A stretch of 41,962 bases of DNA from an uncultured Eubacteriales bacterium (GTDB lineage: Bacteria; Bacillota; Clostridia; Oscillospirales; Oscillospiraceae): NCBI GenBank assembly GCA_900543625.1, contig UQSF01000018.1, forward strand, positions 1 through 41,962, given 5' to 3'. The notes below the pieces were generated by a model. It was not told where the DNA came from. It ran no database searches and saw nothing but the letters and a program-made list of their open reading frames with translations. Both the position numbers and the translations under genes were made by a program. Each line of letters opens with the position of its first letter. Position 1 is the stretch's first letter. Positions 31,009 through 40,354 of this stretch are shown piece by piece.

Positions 31009-31863
31009 TCACGACAGCAGGAGGTCAAGATCCGCCACGGTCAGCCCGTCGTGCAGCGCGAGGTCGATGCCGTAGCCGATGAGCTTGGCGGCGTCGCGCA
31101 CGACTGCGTCAATGTCGCGCGGCGTGACGAACATCCGCTCAGCGCGCGGGTCGTCCGTGAGGCTGCCCGCGTCGATGACCGTCGGCAGTCCGATGGCCGC
31201 GACCGGCACGCCGAGCGTGGTGCGGTCAAGTCCGGCGCGGTCGTTGCCGACACCGCTGCCGGGCGTGATGCCGGTGTCGGTGAGCTGGACGGTGCAGCCG
31301 AGGCGCTCCGGCTCGGCGCAGGCGAGCGCATCGACCACAATGACGGCATCCGGGTGCAGGCGGTCGGTCATGGCGCGGACGAGCTCGGCCGATTCCACGC
31401 CCGTCGTGCCGAGCACGCCGGGGGTCAGCGCCGCCACGGAGCGAAAGCGTCCGAACTGCTCGGGCAGCTGCGCGCGCAGGTGGCGCGTGACGAGCACGCT
31501 CTGCATGGCGTCCGGTCCGACGGCGTCGGGCGTGATCGCCCGGTTGCCGAGCCCGACGACGAGCACGGACGCCTCCGGCATCAGCGGCAGGGCGGCGCGC
31601 AGGAGCTCCGAAAGGGTCTGCGCGGCGTTTTCAAAGGCATCGTCCGCGCGGCGCAGCAGAGGCGTGAGGTCGAGCGTGTCGTATCGCCCGATCGGTTTAC
31701 ATAACGCCTCGGAACCGGCGGCATCGAGTACCTCCACCTGCGTCACGGCAAAGCCGCGGCGCTGTGTCTGCGCGGCGCGCACGCCGGGAAGCTGCGCCGC
31801 AGCGGCGGCGCTGCGGAGGGCTTCGGCCTCGACGGCGAGGTCGGTACGGGGAAAACTCGGCAT
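31009..31863 (-). CDS. gpr: Spore germination protease GPR
   Basis: The 284-residue protein is the A25 endoprotease that degrades small acid-soluble spore proteins on germination. It shows the N-terminal FPRTDLAVEA stretch common to GPR zymogens, VLVVGLGNRAITPDAVGP, and GVGNDRAGLDRTTLGVPVAA. The start at 31863 is chosen for AGGAG 7 bases upstream; longer readings enter the leader. Presence of gpr indicates a spore former or recent descendant. In relatives the gene is read by forespore sigma factors; I could not fix such a promoter here. Confidence 0.93.
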   Translation of the reverse strand: MPSFPRTDLAVEAEALRSAAAAAQLPGVRAAQTQRRGFAVTQVEVLDAAGSEALCKPIGRYDTLDLTPLLRRADDAFENAAQTLSELLRAALPLMPEASVLVVGLGNRAITPDAVGPDAMQSVLVTRHLRAQLPEQFGRFRSVAALTPGVLGTTGVESAELVRAMTDRLHPDAVIVVDALACAEPERLGCTVQLTDTGITPGSGVGNDRAGLDRTTLGVPVAAIGLPTVIDAGSLTDDPRAERMFVTPRDIDAVVRDAAKLIGYGIDLALHDGLTVADLDLLLS

Positions 31864-31952
31864 GATTTGCTCCTTTCTGACGCCACATCTTGTGGCACAC
31901 AGGAAGCGTTGCCACAAATGGATACAATTATAATGAAAATTGAAAAAAAGAC

Positions 31953-31981
31953 TTGCAATTTGAAAGGTTTGATGATATCAT
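31953..31981 (+). promoter_or_regulatory. Promoter of rpsT
   Basis: TTGCAA (31953-31958) and TATCAT (31976-31981) are 17 bases apart; the leader to the rpsT ATG is about 62 bases. Confidence 0.75.
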
Positions 31982-32050
31982 CAACACTTGCAGAACATTG
32001 CACGGTCATATCCATGACTGAATTTTATAGGAGGAGGTGGCGATTGAGAA

Positions 32051-32314
32051 ATGCCGAACATCAAGTCCGCAATGAAGAGAGACGAGAAGTCCAAGCTGCA
32101 GAACATGAAAAACAAGGCTGAGAAATCCGCCCTGAAGACCAACCTGAAGAAGTTTGATGCGGCTGTTGCCGAAGGCAACCGTGACGCAGCCGTCAGTACC
32201 TATAAAGTTGCTGTCCAGGCTGTTGACCGCGCGGCCGGCAAGGGTCTGATCCACAAGAACAACGCAGCGCACAAGAAGTCTGCAATGGCTCAGAAAATGA
32301 ACGAGCTTGGCTGA
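32051..32314 (+). CDS. rpsT: 30S ribosomal protein S20
   Basis: The 87-residue protein matches S20 over its whole length: MPNIKSAMKRDEKSKLQNMK, the long basic helices, and the closing GLIHKNNAAHKKSAMAQKMN. It binds 16S rRNA in early assembly. AGGAGGTGG lies 10 bases before the ATG. The gene is divergent from gpr, a pairing seen in many Firmicutes where gpr and rpsT are neighbours. Confidence 0.96.
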   Translation: MPNIKSAMKRDEKSKLQNMKNKAEKSALKTNLKKFDAAVAEGNRDAAVSTYKVAVQAVDRAAGKGLIHKNNAAHKKSAMAQKMNELG

Positions 32315-32328
32315 TCACAGAATCTCGG

Positions 32329-32357
32329 GGGCATGGCAGTACGCCATGCCCTTTTTT
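32329..32357 (+). terminator. Terminator of rpsT
   Basis: A 9-bp stem GGGCATGGC with GCCATGCCC, 5-base loop, then TTTTTT, 15 bases beyond the rpsT stop. Confidence 0.9.
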
Positions 32358-32380
32358 GCTATCCCGACAGGAGGCTGACT

Positions 32381-33268
32381 ATGAAAAAACGCATGATGCT
32401 GATCATCAACCCCATGGCCGGACGCAGCGGCTACAAAAACGGCTTTGGCGAAGTGATGAACATTCTCGACAGCGGCGGCTATCTGACGACGGTGTACTTC
32501 ACGCAGGGACGCGGCGACGCGACGCTGATGGCGGCGCAGCACGCGGCGGAGTATGACACCGTGGCCTGCATCGGCGGCGACGGCACGCTCAGCGAGGTCG
32601 TGTCCGGTCTGATGCAGGTGCCGAATCCGCCCCCGCTCGGCTACATCCCGATGGGCACGACCAACGACGTGGCCTCGACGCTCGGCCTGCCGAAAAACGC
32701 GACCGACGCCGCGCTGCGCATCGTGACCGGTACGCCGACGGCGTTCGACGTCGGCAGCTTCGGCGACAGGAGCTTTTTCACCTACGTGGCGGCCTTCGGC
32801 GCGTTCACGGCGGTGAGCTATGAGACGCCGCAAAACGAAAAGCAGGCGCTCGGTCATCTGGCCTACGTGCTCGAGGCGATGAGCCGCCTCAACAGCATCG
32901 ACCACTACTGCGCGCACGTGGAGTATGACGGCGGCACGGTCGACGGGGACTTCATCTTCGGCGGCGTGTCGAACTCGACCTCCGTGGCCGGCATGGTGCG
33001 CCTGCGCAAGGACCTCGTGAGTCTGGGCGACGGCCTGTTTGAGACGCTGCTCATCCGCCGTCCGAAGCAGTTCGGCGACCTGAGCCGCATCATCACGGGC
33101 GTGCTCAACCAGTATTACGACAACGAGAACGTCATCCTCGTGCAGTCGAAGAATCTGCGCTTCACGTTCCAGGAGCCCGTGGCGTGGACGCGCGACGGTG
33201 AGGCCGGCGGCGTGACGACGGACGTCCGGCTCAGCAACAACCACGCGGCCATCCACATCATTGCCTGA
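32381..33268 (+). CDS. Diacylglycerol/lipid kinase family protein
   Basis: The 295-residue protein belongs to the DAGK catalytic-domain family (YegS/BmrU/DgkB). It has LIINPMAGRSGYKN at the start, the GGDGT nucleotide motif (65-69) in CIGGDGTLSEVVSGLM, and PLGYIPMGTTNDVASTLGL. These enzymes phosphorylate lipid substrates such as diacylglycerol and return it to phospholipid synthesis; the substrate of this one is not certain. AGGAGG sits 6 bases before the ATG at 32381; the longer reading from 32333 crosses the rpsT terminator. No separate promoter is evident, so it may rely on read-through. Confidence 0.9.
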   Translation: MKKRMMLIINPMAGRSGYKNGFGEVMNILDSGGYLTTVYFTQGRGDATLMAAQHAAEYDTVACIGGDGTLSEVVSGLMQVPNPPPLGYIPMGTTNDVASTLGLPKNATDAALRIVTGTPTAFDVGSFGDRSFFTYVAAFGAFTAVSYETPQNEKQALGHLAYVLEAMSRLNSIDHYCAHVEYDGGTVDGDFIFGGVSNSTSVAGMVRLRKDLVSLGDGLFETLLIRRPKQFGDLSRIITGVLNQYYDNENVILVQSKNLRFTFQEPVAWTRDGEAGGVTTDVRLSNNHAAIHIIA

Positions 33269-33283
33269 CACACGCAAAAGCGG

Positions 33284-33312
33284 TTGAAAAATCCGCTGCA
33301 AATGCGTATAAT
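33284..33312 (+). promoter_or_regulatory. Promoter of asnS
   Basis: TTGAAA (33284-33289) and TATAAT (33307-33312) with a 17-base spacer, 45 bases before the asnS ATG. Confidence 0.85.
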
Positions 33313-33357
33313 AAAAGAGTTACCTATATAAAATCCATCGAAAACGAGGCGGAAGAT

Positions 33358-34752
<1,395 letters not shown>

Positions 34753-34763
34753 TCTCCGTATAA

Positions 34764-35035
34764 GAATGCCCCCGAAAGCCAACGGCTTTCGGGGGCGTTC
34801 AGCTTGTCCCAAAACCTCGTAGAGTTTGCGCCCGCAGGCGCAAAGAAAGCCCAATCATTTTCTTCGGCGACATGTGCGTCGAAGAAAATACTTCTCGGCC
34901 TGCAAACGTGCGCGCCGTCCGCCAAAAGCGGATGGCGCGTGCGCTGCAGTCAGGCCGCAAACCCCTTTGTCAAAAAGTAATACTTTTTGACAGGCTCAAT
35001 GCCCCCGAAAGCCAACGGCTTTCGGGGGCATTGGT
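34764..35035. repeat. Hairpin-rich noncoding block bounded by identical palindromes
   Basis: Two identical 13-bp-stem palindromes (34768-34796 and 35001-35029, arms GCCCCCGAAAGCC and GGCTTTCGGGGGC) bound a noncoding stretch. Inside are at least three more hairpins: TTTGCGCC/GGCGCAAA near 34826-34845, a stem of TTTTCTTCG with CGAAGAAAA near 34857-34889, and TGTCAAAAAGT/ACTTTTTGACA at 34967-34991. No ORF is convincing. It resembles a MITE- or BIME-like mosaic element. The right palindrome extends to CAATG/CATTG and is followed by TTTTT on the plus strand. Confidence 0.7.
34768..34796 (+). terminator. Hairpin after asnS
   Basis: A 13-bp GC-rich stem with a 3-base loop begins 15 bases past the asnS stop. 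The tail (GTTCAGCTTGT) is not a proper T run, so termination may be partial, backed by the second copy at 35001-35036. Confidence 0.5.
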
Positions 35036-35065
35036 TTTTGGGGCTTCTGCTTTGGTCTCGCGGGG

Positions 35066-35407
35066 CTAAACCGCCTCAATCTCCTGCAGCGTCATGTCGC
35101 GGCCGGTGAGCGGCATGAGCTTTTTCCCGCCGCAGCCGGGGCAGGTGAGGTCGTTGACGTCGGCCTCAAACTCCGCGCCGCAGTCGAGACAGCGGGCGCG
35201 CCCCGCCTCGGTCTCGACGCGCAGCGGCACGCCGTCATACTCCGTCCCGTCGGTCACGGCGACCCAGCAGTCGGTGAGAAAATGTGGGATGACGCCCGAG
35301 AGCGTCCCGACGCGCACCGTGATGCTGCGCACGCCGTCGAGCGCCTCCTCGCGGGAGATGTCGCGCACCATTTTGAGCAGCGCGTCGCACAGTGCCAGCT
35401 CGTGCAT
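35066..35407 (-). CDS. hypA: Hydrogenase maturation nickel protein HypA
   Basis: The 113-residue protein matches HypA/HybF: the N-terminal MHEL with nickel ligand H2, and a zinc domain with C73, C76, C89 and C92 (CLDCG and CPGCG). HypA delivers nickel to [NiFe]-hydrogenase, with HypB. No other hyp gene or hydrogenase is in the window, so its target lies elsewhere or it serves another metal role. Its ATG overlaps the stop of the oxidoreductase by one base (TAATG), so it is the last gene of that unit. Confidence 0.9.
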   Translation of the reverse strand: MHELALCDALLKMVRDISREEALDGVRSITVRVGTLSGVIPHFLTDCWVAVTDGTEYDGVPLRVETEAGRARCLDCGAEFEADVNDLTCPGCGGKKLMPLTGRDMTLQEIEAV

Positions 35408-38091
35408 TACTTACGAACCGCCTTCTTGACGATGCTGCCGGCGCGCTTGACGACGCCCTCGGCGACCTTGATCGGCATGGTCTCATACGAGCCCGCGTGC
35501 CAGTCGCGCACCTTCTTGAGGTGGATGGCGTCGAACTTGCACTTTGTGGTGCACAGACCGCAGCCGATGCACAGGTAGCTGTCGACCTTCGTCGCGCCGC
35601 AGCCGAGGCAGCGGGCGCACTCCTTTTTGACCTGCTCCTCCGTGAACGTGACGCGCGCATCGGAGAAGGTCCTGGCCTTGGCCGCGTTGTAGCCCGGCAT
35701 CTGGCGGTGATCCTTATCAAAGCTCGCCGTCTCGAGCAGCACGTGCTCCTTATCGAGCGAGCGGTACACACGGCGGTCGCGGCCGGCGGTGAGCGTCTGA
35801 CCGGGGTGCACGAAGCGGTGCAGGCTGATGGCGGCCTCCTTGCCGGCGGCGATGGCGTCGATGGCAAACTTCGGACCGGTGTAGCAGTCGCCGCCGACGA
35901 AGATGTCCGGCTGCGCGGTCTGATACGTGAGGGCGTCGGCCTCGGCGGTGCCCTTTTTCGTCGTCGTGAGCGCGCCGGTATCGAGCGTGCCCCAGTCGAC
36001 CGTCTGGCCGATGGCGCCGATGACGGAGTCGAGCGCGATCGTCTCAAATTCGCCCGTGCCGACGGGCTTGCGGCGGCCCTTCTCGTCCGGCTCGCCGAGC
36101 GCCATGCGCTCGACCCGGATGCCGGTGACCTTGCCGTCCGCGCCGAGGATCTCGACCGGAGCGGTCAGGAAGCGGAAGCGCACGCCCTCTTCCATCGCCT
36201 CTCTGACCTCCTCGGGGTCGGCGGGCAGCTCTGCCTCGCTGCGGCGGTAGAGGACATAGGTCTCGTCCGCGCCGAGGCGCACCGCGCTGCGGCAGACGTC
36301 CATGGCCACGTTGCCGCCGCCGATGACGGCGCAGCGCTTGCCGACGGCCGGCTGCTCGCCGAGATTCACGGCGCGCAGGAAATCCACGCCGCCGTAGACG
36401 CCCGTGAGCTCCTCGCCCGCAACGCCGAGCCTGGCCGACTTCTGCGCGCCGATGGCGACATAGAAACCCTTGTAGCCCTGCGCGCGCAGCTGCTCGATGG
36501 TGATGTCCCTGCCGACCTCGACACCGCAGCGGAATTCGACGCCCATCTCACGCAGGATGTCGATCTCGGCGTTGAGCACGTCCTTTTCGAGGCGGAAGTT
36601 CGGGATGCCGAGCGTGAGCATGCCGCCGGGAACCGGGTTGCGGTCGAACACGGTCACGGGGTAGCCCTTGTTGGCGAGGTAGTAGGCACAGCTCATGCCC
36701 GCGGGGCCTGCGCCGATGACGGCGATCTTCTCCGTGTACGGGCGGCCGATCTGGTTGCACAGCTTTGGCACAAAGCGCGTGGCCTCGTGCAGGTCATGGT
36801 CGGCGATGAAGCGCTTGACCTCGTCGATGGCGACGGCCTCGTCGACCGCGCCGCGGGTGCACTCGGTCTCGCAGCGCTTGTTGCAGATGCGGCCGCAGAC
36901 GGCCGGGAACGGATTTTCCTTCTTGATGAGCTCGAGCGCGTCGGTGTAGCGCCCCTGCGCGGCGAGCTTCAGATAGCCCTGCACGGGCACGTGCGCGGGG
37001 CAGGCGGTCTTGCACGGCGCGGTGCCGGTGGGCATGACGTCCTCGTGATCCTCGCGGTAGTCGGGGTTCCACGAGCGCTTGGGGTGGATGGTCTCGGAGA
37101 GCTTGACGTAGTCCGGCTGCGGCGTCAGATCCTCGGTCGAGCACAGCTTCTGGCCGAGCTTGAGCGCGTTGCCGGGGCAGGTCTCCACGCACTGACCGCA
37201 GGCGACGCACTTGGCCTCGTCCACCTCGGCGACGTAGTTGGAGCGGATCGCATCGCGCGCGCCGAACATCAGACCCACGCGCAGACCGAAGCAGGCGCAG
37301 GCGCAGCAGTTGCAGATGGCCGCGCTCTCGCCCGGCTCTTCGATGTTGACCATGTCGTGCATGAGGCCGTTTTCCTCCGCGCGCTGAATGATCTCCAGCG
37401 CCTGCTCGCGCGTGATCTCCCTGGCGCGGCCGGTGCGGATGTAGTGCTCGGCGCCTCTGCCCATCTGCACGCACATGTCCTCCTCGAGGTGGCCGCAGCC
37501 GTCGCCAAGGCTCGAGCGCGACGCGCGGCACGAGCACGGGGACACGGAAAAGCGGTCATACTTATCCAGATAGTGCGAGATGCGCTCATAATCGCTCACG
37601 CCCTCGATGCCCTCGAGCGCGCTCTCGACCGGGATGACGCGCATGAGACCGTAGCCGTCGGGGATCATGGCGCCCATGTTCGCGGCGAGGTTGCGGGTGT
37701 ACTCATCGAACGCGCGGCCGACCTCCGGATGCGTTTCCAGCAGCTCCTTCTGGTTGACCATCATCTCGAGGATGCCGGGCGCGAAGATCTGCATGTAATA
37801 CACGTCCTCGCCGAGCGCCTTGTCCATCGAGCGGCGGAAGATGCCGTAGTAGACGAGGTTGTCGAGCAGCGGCTGCACCTCCTGCACGGTCTTGCCGACC
37901 TTCTTGGCGAGATAGCCCGCGGTGCGCTCCTTGCGCAGACCGGCGGCGATGGCGATGTCCGCCTCGTCATCCGAGAGGATGCCCGCCATGCAGTAATATT
38001 CGGGCGCGTTTTCGTCGATCTTGGTCGTGATGCCGGTAACGCCCCCAATGATTTTTGCCAGCTTCACGATCTTCGGTCTGAGTTGTGCCAT
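35407..38091 (-). CDS. Large Fe-S/FAD oxidoreductase, GltD-like
   Basis: This 894-residue protein fuses several redox modules. Residues about 1-290 are an N-terminal domain with Cys clusters (SPCSCRASRSSLGDGCGH; CNCCACACFG). A ferredoxin-type motif CVACGQCVETCPGNAL follows near 305. Then comes a GltD/dihydropyrimidine-dehydrogenase-like part: the Fe-S domain (CPAHVPVQGYLKLAAQGRY; CGRICNKRCETECTRG), FAD site VIGAGPAGMSCAYYLANKGY and NAD(P)H site AVIGGGNVAMDVCRSAVRLG. The C-terminus has CARCLGCG and CIGCGLCTTKCKFDAIH. It would pass electrons between NAD(P)H and a ferredoxin-like acceptor. GGAGGAG precedes the ATG. Partner and substrate are unknown; the adjacent dehydratase operon suggests a shared anaerobic pathway. 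Confidence 0.88.
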   Translation of the reverse strand: MAQLRPKIVKLAKIIGGVTGITTKIDENAPEYYCMAGILSDDEADIAIAAGLRKERTAGYLAKKVGKTVQEVQPLLDNLVYYGIFRRSMDKALGEDVYYMQIFAPGILEMMVNQKELLETHPEVGRAFDEYTRNLAANMGAMIPDGYGLMRVIPVESALEGIEGVSDYERISHYLDKYDRFSVSPCSCRASRSSLGDGCGHLEEDMCVQMGRGAEHYIRTGRAREITREQALEIIQRAEENGLMHDMVNIEEPGESAAICNCCACACFGLRVGLMFGARDAIRSNYVAEVDEAKCVACGQCVETCPGNALKLGQKLCSTEDLTPQPDYVKLSETIHPKRSWNPDYREDHEDVMPTGTAPCKTACPAHVPVQGYLKLAAQGRYTDALELIKKENPFPAVCGRICNKRCETECTRGAVDEAVAIDEVKRFIADHDLHEATRFVPKLCNQIGRPYTEKIAVIGAGPAGMSCAYYLANKGYPVTVFDRNPVPGGMLTLGIPNFRLEKDVLNAEIDILREMGVEFRCGVEVGRDITIEQLRAQGYKGFYVAIGAQKSARLGVAGEELTGVYGGVDFLRAVNLGEQPAVGKRCAVIGGGNVAMDVCRSAVRLGADETYVLYRRSEAELPADPEEVREAMEEGVRFRFLTAPVEILGADGKVTGIRVERMALGEPDEKGRRKPVGTGEFETIALDSVIGAIGQTVDWGTLDTGALTTTKKGTAEADALTYQTAQPDIFVGGDCYTGPKFAIDAIAAGKEAAISLHRFVHPGQTLTAGRDRRVYRSLDKEHVLLETASFDKDHRQMPGYNAAKARTFSDARVTFTEEQVKKECARCLGCGATKVDSYLCIGCGLCTTKCKFDAIHLKKVRDWHAGSYETMPIKVAEGVVKRAGSIVKKAVRK

Positions 38092-38128
38092 TGTGTCTCC
38101 TCCTTCTTTTTAGTGCGAGATTGTCATC

Positions 38129-38134
38129 ACTATA
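38129..38134 (-). promoter_or_regulatory. Extended -10 promoter of the oxidoreductase-hypA unit
   Basis: Minus-strand TGTTATAGT gives an extended -10 (TGn plus TATAGT). The -35 position (TTCCCA, 17 bases upstream) is weak. It lies between the upstream terminator and the oxidoreductase start. Confidence 0.55.
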
Positions 38135-38210
38135 ACATACCCGGTGCATCTTGGGAACCTCATTTTTGTTTCTTGTGCCGAAGTGGGGCGTTTTGCCCCG
38201 CACTGTGCCG

Positions 38211-38243
38211 TAAAAAAGGCTCCCGCCATCGTGCGGGAGCCTG
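38211..38243 (-). terminator. Terminator of the dehydratase operon
   Basis: Minus-strand stem AGGCTCCCGC (38233-38242 side) with GCGGGAGCCT (38217-38226 side), then TTTTTT. It follows the zinc-ribbon gene stop by 13 bases and separates two transcription units. Confidence 0.9.
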
Positions 38244-38255
38244 TTGGGATGCGTG

Positions 38256-38522
38256 TCAGAACTTGACGAAGCCGGTCGTCGTGCCCATCGGGTAGCCGAG
38301 CGTCCACGCACGCTTGCCGCAGCGGGGGCAGACCTCTCCGCGGGCGTCGAGCTCGTCGATGAAGGCCTCGGCGCGCATGATGTACATATTCGTCTTGCGC
38401 ACGTAGCGGCAGTGCCCGCAAAAGACCACGTAGGTCGCAAAGCTGTCATAGATGCCGCGGGCGCGTTTTTCCTTTTCCTCGGCGGTCAGCGGCCGGGGAT
38501 TGACGTTTTGATTGACTGCCAT
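38256..38522 (-). CDS. Small zinc-ribbon protein, 88 residues
   Basis: The protein has two CxxC pairs (VFCGHCRYVRKTNMYIMR and EVCPRCGKRAWTLGY) that should bind one zinc. The N-terminus is polar. No named family is recognised. GGGGAGGAG lies about 7 bases before the ATG. It is the last gene of the dehydratase operon, 17 bases after the small membrane protein. A role in metal or cofactor handling for the dehydratase is possible, not shown. Confidence 0.8.
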   Translation of the reverse strand: MAVNQNVNPRPLTAEEKEKRARGIYDSFATYVVFCGHCRYVRKTNMYIMRAEAFIDELDARGEVCPRCGKRAWTLGYPMGTTTGFVKF

Positions 38523-38539
38523 CGTTTGCTCCTCCCCTG

Positions 38540-38713
38540 TCAGATCTGGTGCTCGCGCTTGACGCTGTCGTAGTGCTTGTTCAGAAACGGCACGACGACC
38601 GAGCGCATGAGCTTCATGTCGAGGTTATAGTAGTAGATCACGAACAGCACGGCCAGCGCGCCGCCGGTGATGCCGAAGGCCTTGAACAGGAACTTTGCAA
38701 ATCTGCATTTCAT
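38540..38713 (-). CDS. Small membrane protein, 57 residues
   Basis: The 57-residue product starts MKCRFAKFLFKAFGITGGAL and has one transmembrane helix (ITGGALAVLFVIYYYN), then a basic C-terminal tail ending KREHQI. GGAGGAG lies about 7 bases before the ATG at 38713, and the gene fills the gap between the dehydratase subunit (stop at 38729) and the zinc-ribbon gene. No family is recognised. Confidence 0.75.
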   Translation of the reverse strand: MKCRFAKFLFKAFGITGGALAVLFVIYYYNLDMKLMRSVVVPFLNKHYDSVKREHQI

Positions 38714-38728
38714 AGTGGCTCTCCTCCT

Positions 38729-40339
38729 TTACCAGCCCATGCTGTCGTCAAAATCGACCAGCGACGGATCGACCGGCTCCTCGTGCAGGACGCTGGTCAT
38801 GTATTCGTTGACGGCGCTGCGCGCCTCGCGCGGCGAGACGATGCGGTGATCCATCAGCGAGTGCGGCATCCACACAACGTGGAAGCGGTCGTTGTGCTTG
38901 CGGATCTCCTCCTCGATCAGACCCTGTGCGCCGGCCATGCCCTTGCAGCCGATGTCGTCGTACATGAGGATCATGTCGCAGTTGAATTTCTCCGCCGTCT
39001 CCCACATCTGCATGATGTGGCGGTTGCCGCCGACGGTGTGCGTGCGCATCGGGGTGCGGGCGTGCCAGTCGGCCACGTCGCTCATCATGATGTCGCGGTC
39101 CTCGGTGTCGACGATGTTGTGGCCGGTGAGCGAGTCCATGTTGATCAGGCACAGGATGCCCCAGCAGTTATACAGCCACTGCACGCCGTGCGCGTAATAC
39201 GTCGAGCCGCAGCTCCAGGCAATGGCGCGGTGGCGCGTGTGCGGGAAGGTGTCGATGTTTTTGCGCACACATTTGTCAAAGATGCGCGTGATCTTGCGCG
39301 AGGCCTTGAGGAAGTATTCGTTGCCGCCCTGCTGATAGAAGTAGATGCGGAACAGACCCTGACACACGGGGTTGAGCGCGCCGTTGTTCGTCTTGGCGTA
39401 GACGTCCCAGCGCTCGGTCTCCTCGCGGTTGAACTGGTTGGTGTTTTCAATGTGCTGGATGAACGTGTCCCAGTTGAACGGCTGGTGGAACTGATCCTCG
39501 AGGAAGTGGATGGCCTCGTACACCTCGTGCACGCCGAGCTCCTTGCAGGTCGGGTCGTCGTACATGAGCGGGGTCGTGAACGGATGCACGGCCTTTTTGC
39601 CGTCGCTCGAGAGCGCGCGGTACATGGCGACGTTGTCCATCATGTTCGCGTCGCAGGGGTTGTTGGTCGTGAGCCAGCAGTTGCCGATGTCGGGATACTC
39701 GCCCTCGACGGCGACGCCGGTCTCCACGAGCGGCAGCGTGCACATATCGCCCGGGATGCCGCAGCTGACGGCCTGATCGACGTAGTACGAGCCGAGGTTC
39801 TTGTTCAGGATCGGCACCATGAACGCCGCGTGCTGCTGGATGTTGATGCCGAAGTAGCCGGGGAAGCCGTAGATGATGTGCTTGGGCAGCGTGTAGTCAA
39901 AGGCGATCGTGCGCTCGGTCCACTTCGTCTCACCGAAGCGGCGGTCGGCGCGGATCTCGCGCCACATCGTCGTGATCGAGTCGGACACCATGCAGTCGAT
40001 GGCCGTCAGGTCGGCGCGCAGGACCATGCCGCGGTCGCCTTCGATCCATTTGTCGACCATCATGGGCGTGGCGAGGTAGGCGCTCAGCCAGCGGTATTTC
40101 CAGAAGGCGCGCACCATGCGCACCGGGTCGCGGCCGATGAGCCCGGCCATCTTGACCCACGTCTGCAGCCAGCGGGCGAAGGCATAGGCCGTGTCCCGCA
40201 CGCCGCGCCATTCGCGGTGGCGGTAGAAGTTCGTGCCCTCAATGTACAGGTCGCCGAGATAGTGGCAGTCGTTGTCACCCCGCAGGAAGTGGCCGAGCGT
40301 GCCGTATTCTTCTTTGAGCGTGCGTTTGCGTTTCCACAT
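38729..40339 (-). CDS. 2-hydroxyacyl-CoA dehydratase family subunit (larger)
   Basis: The 536-residue protein belongs to the HgdA/HgdB/FldBC-type dehydratase family, which carries a [4Fe-4S] cluster per subunit and removes water from 2-hydroxyacyl-CoA by a ketyl radical. Supporting stretches are CGIPGDMCTLPLVETGVAVE, GNCWLTTNNPCDANMMDN, and the late DMILMYDDIGCKGMAGAQGL typical of the third domain. It is about 100 residues longer than ordinary subunits. GGGAGGGG lies 7 bases before the ATG. The substrate is unknown; homologues of unknown function are common in gut Clostridia. No activator ATPase (HgdC type) lies in the window. Confidence 0.82.
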   Translation of the reverse strand: MWKRKRTLKEEYGTLGHFLRGDNDCHYLGDLYIEGTNFYRHREWRGVRDTAYAFARWLQTWVKMAGLIGRDPVRMVRAFWKYRWLSAYLATPMMVDKWIEGDRGMVLRADLTAIDCMVSDSITTMWREIRADRRFGETKWTERTIAFDYTLPKHIIYGFPGYFGINIQQHAAFMVPILNKNLGSYYVDQAVSCGIPGDMCTLPLVETGVAVEGEYPDIGNCWLTTNNPCDANMMDNVAMYRALSSDGKKAVHPFTTPLMYDDPTCKELGVHEVYEAIHFLEDQFHQPFNWDTFIQHIENTNQFNREETERWDVYAKTNNGALNPVCQGLFRIYFYQQGGNEYFLKASRKITRIFDKCVRKNIDTFPHTRHRAIAWSCGSTYYAHGVQWLYNCWGILCLINMDSLTGHNIVDTEDRDIMMSDVADWHARTPMRTHTVGGNRHIMQMWETAEKFNCDMILMYDDIGCKGMAGAQGLIEEEIRKHNDRFHVVWMPHSLMDHRIVSPREARSAVNEYMTSVLHEEPVDPSLVDFDDSMGW

Positions 40340-40354
40340 AGTTGAGCCCCTCCC

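Noticed and set aside
31866..31960. A forespore sigma-factor promoter for gpr
   Set aside because: A CATTATAAT-like -10 exists on the minus strand near 31930, but no acceptable -35 at the right distance could be found by eye.
35392..38295. Plus-strand open frame of 967 codons, with similar long frames at 38549-40345, 18069-20477 and 7860-10013
   Set aside because: All are antisense shadows of well-supported minus-strand genes; the minus-strand products carry clear domains and ribosome binding sites.
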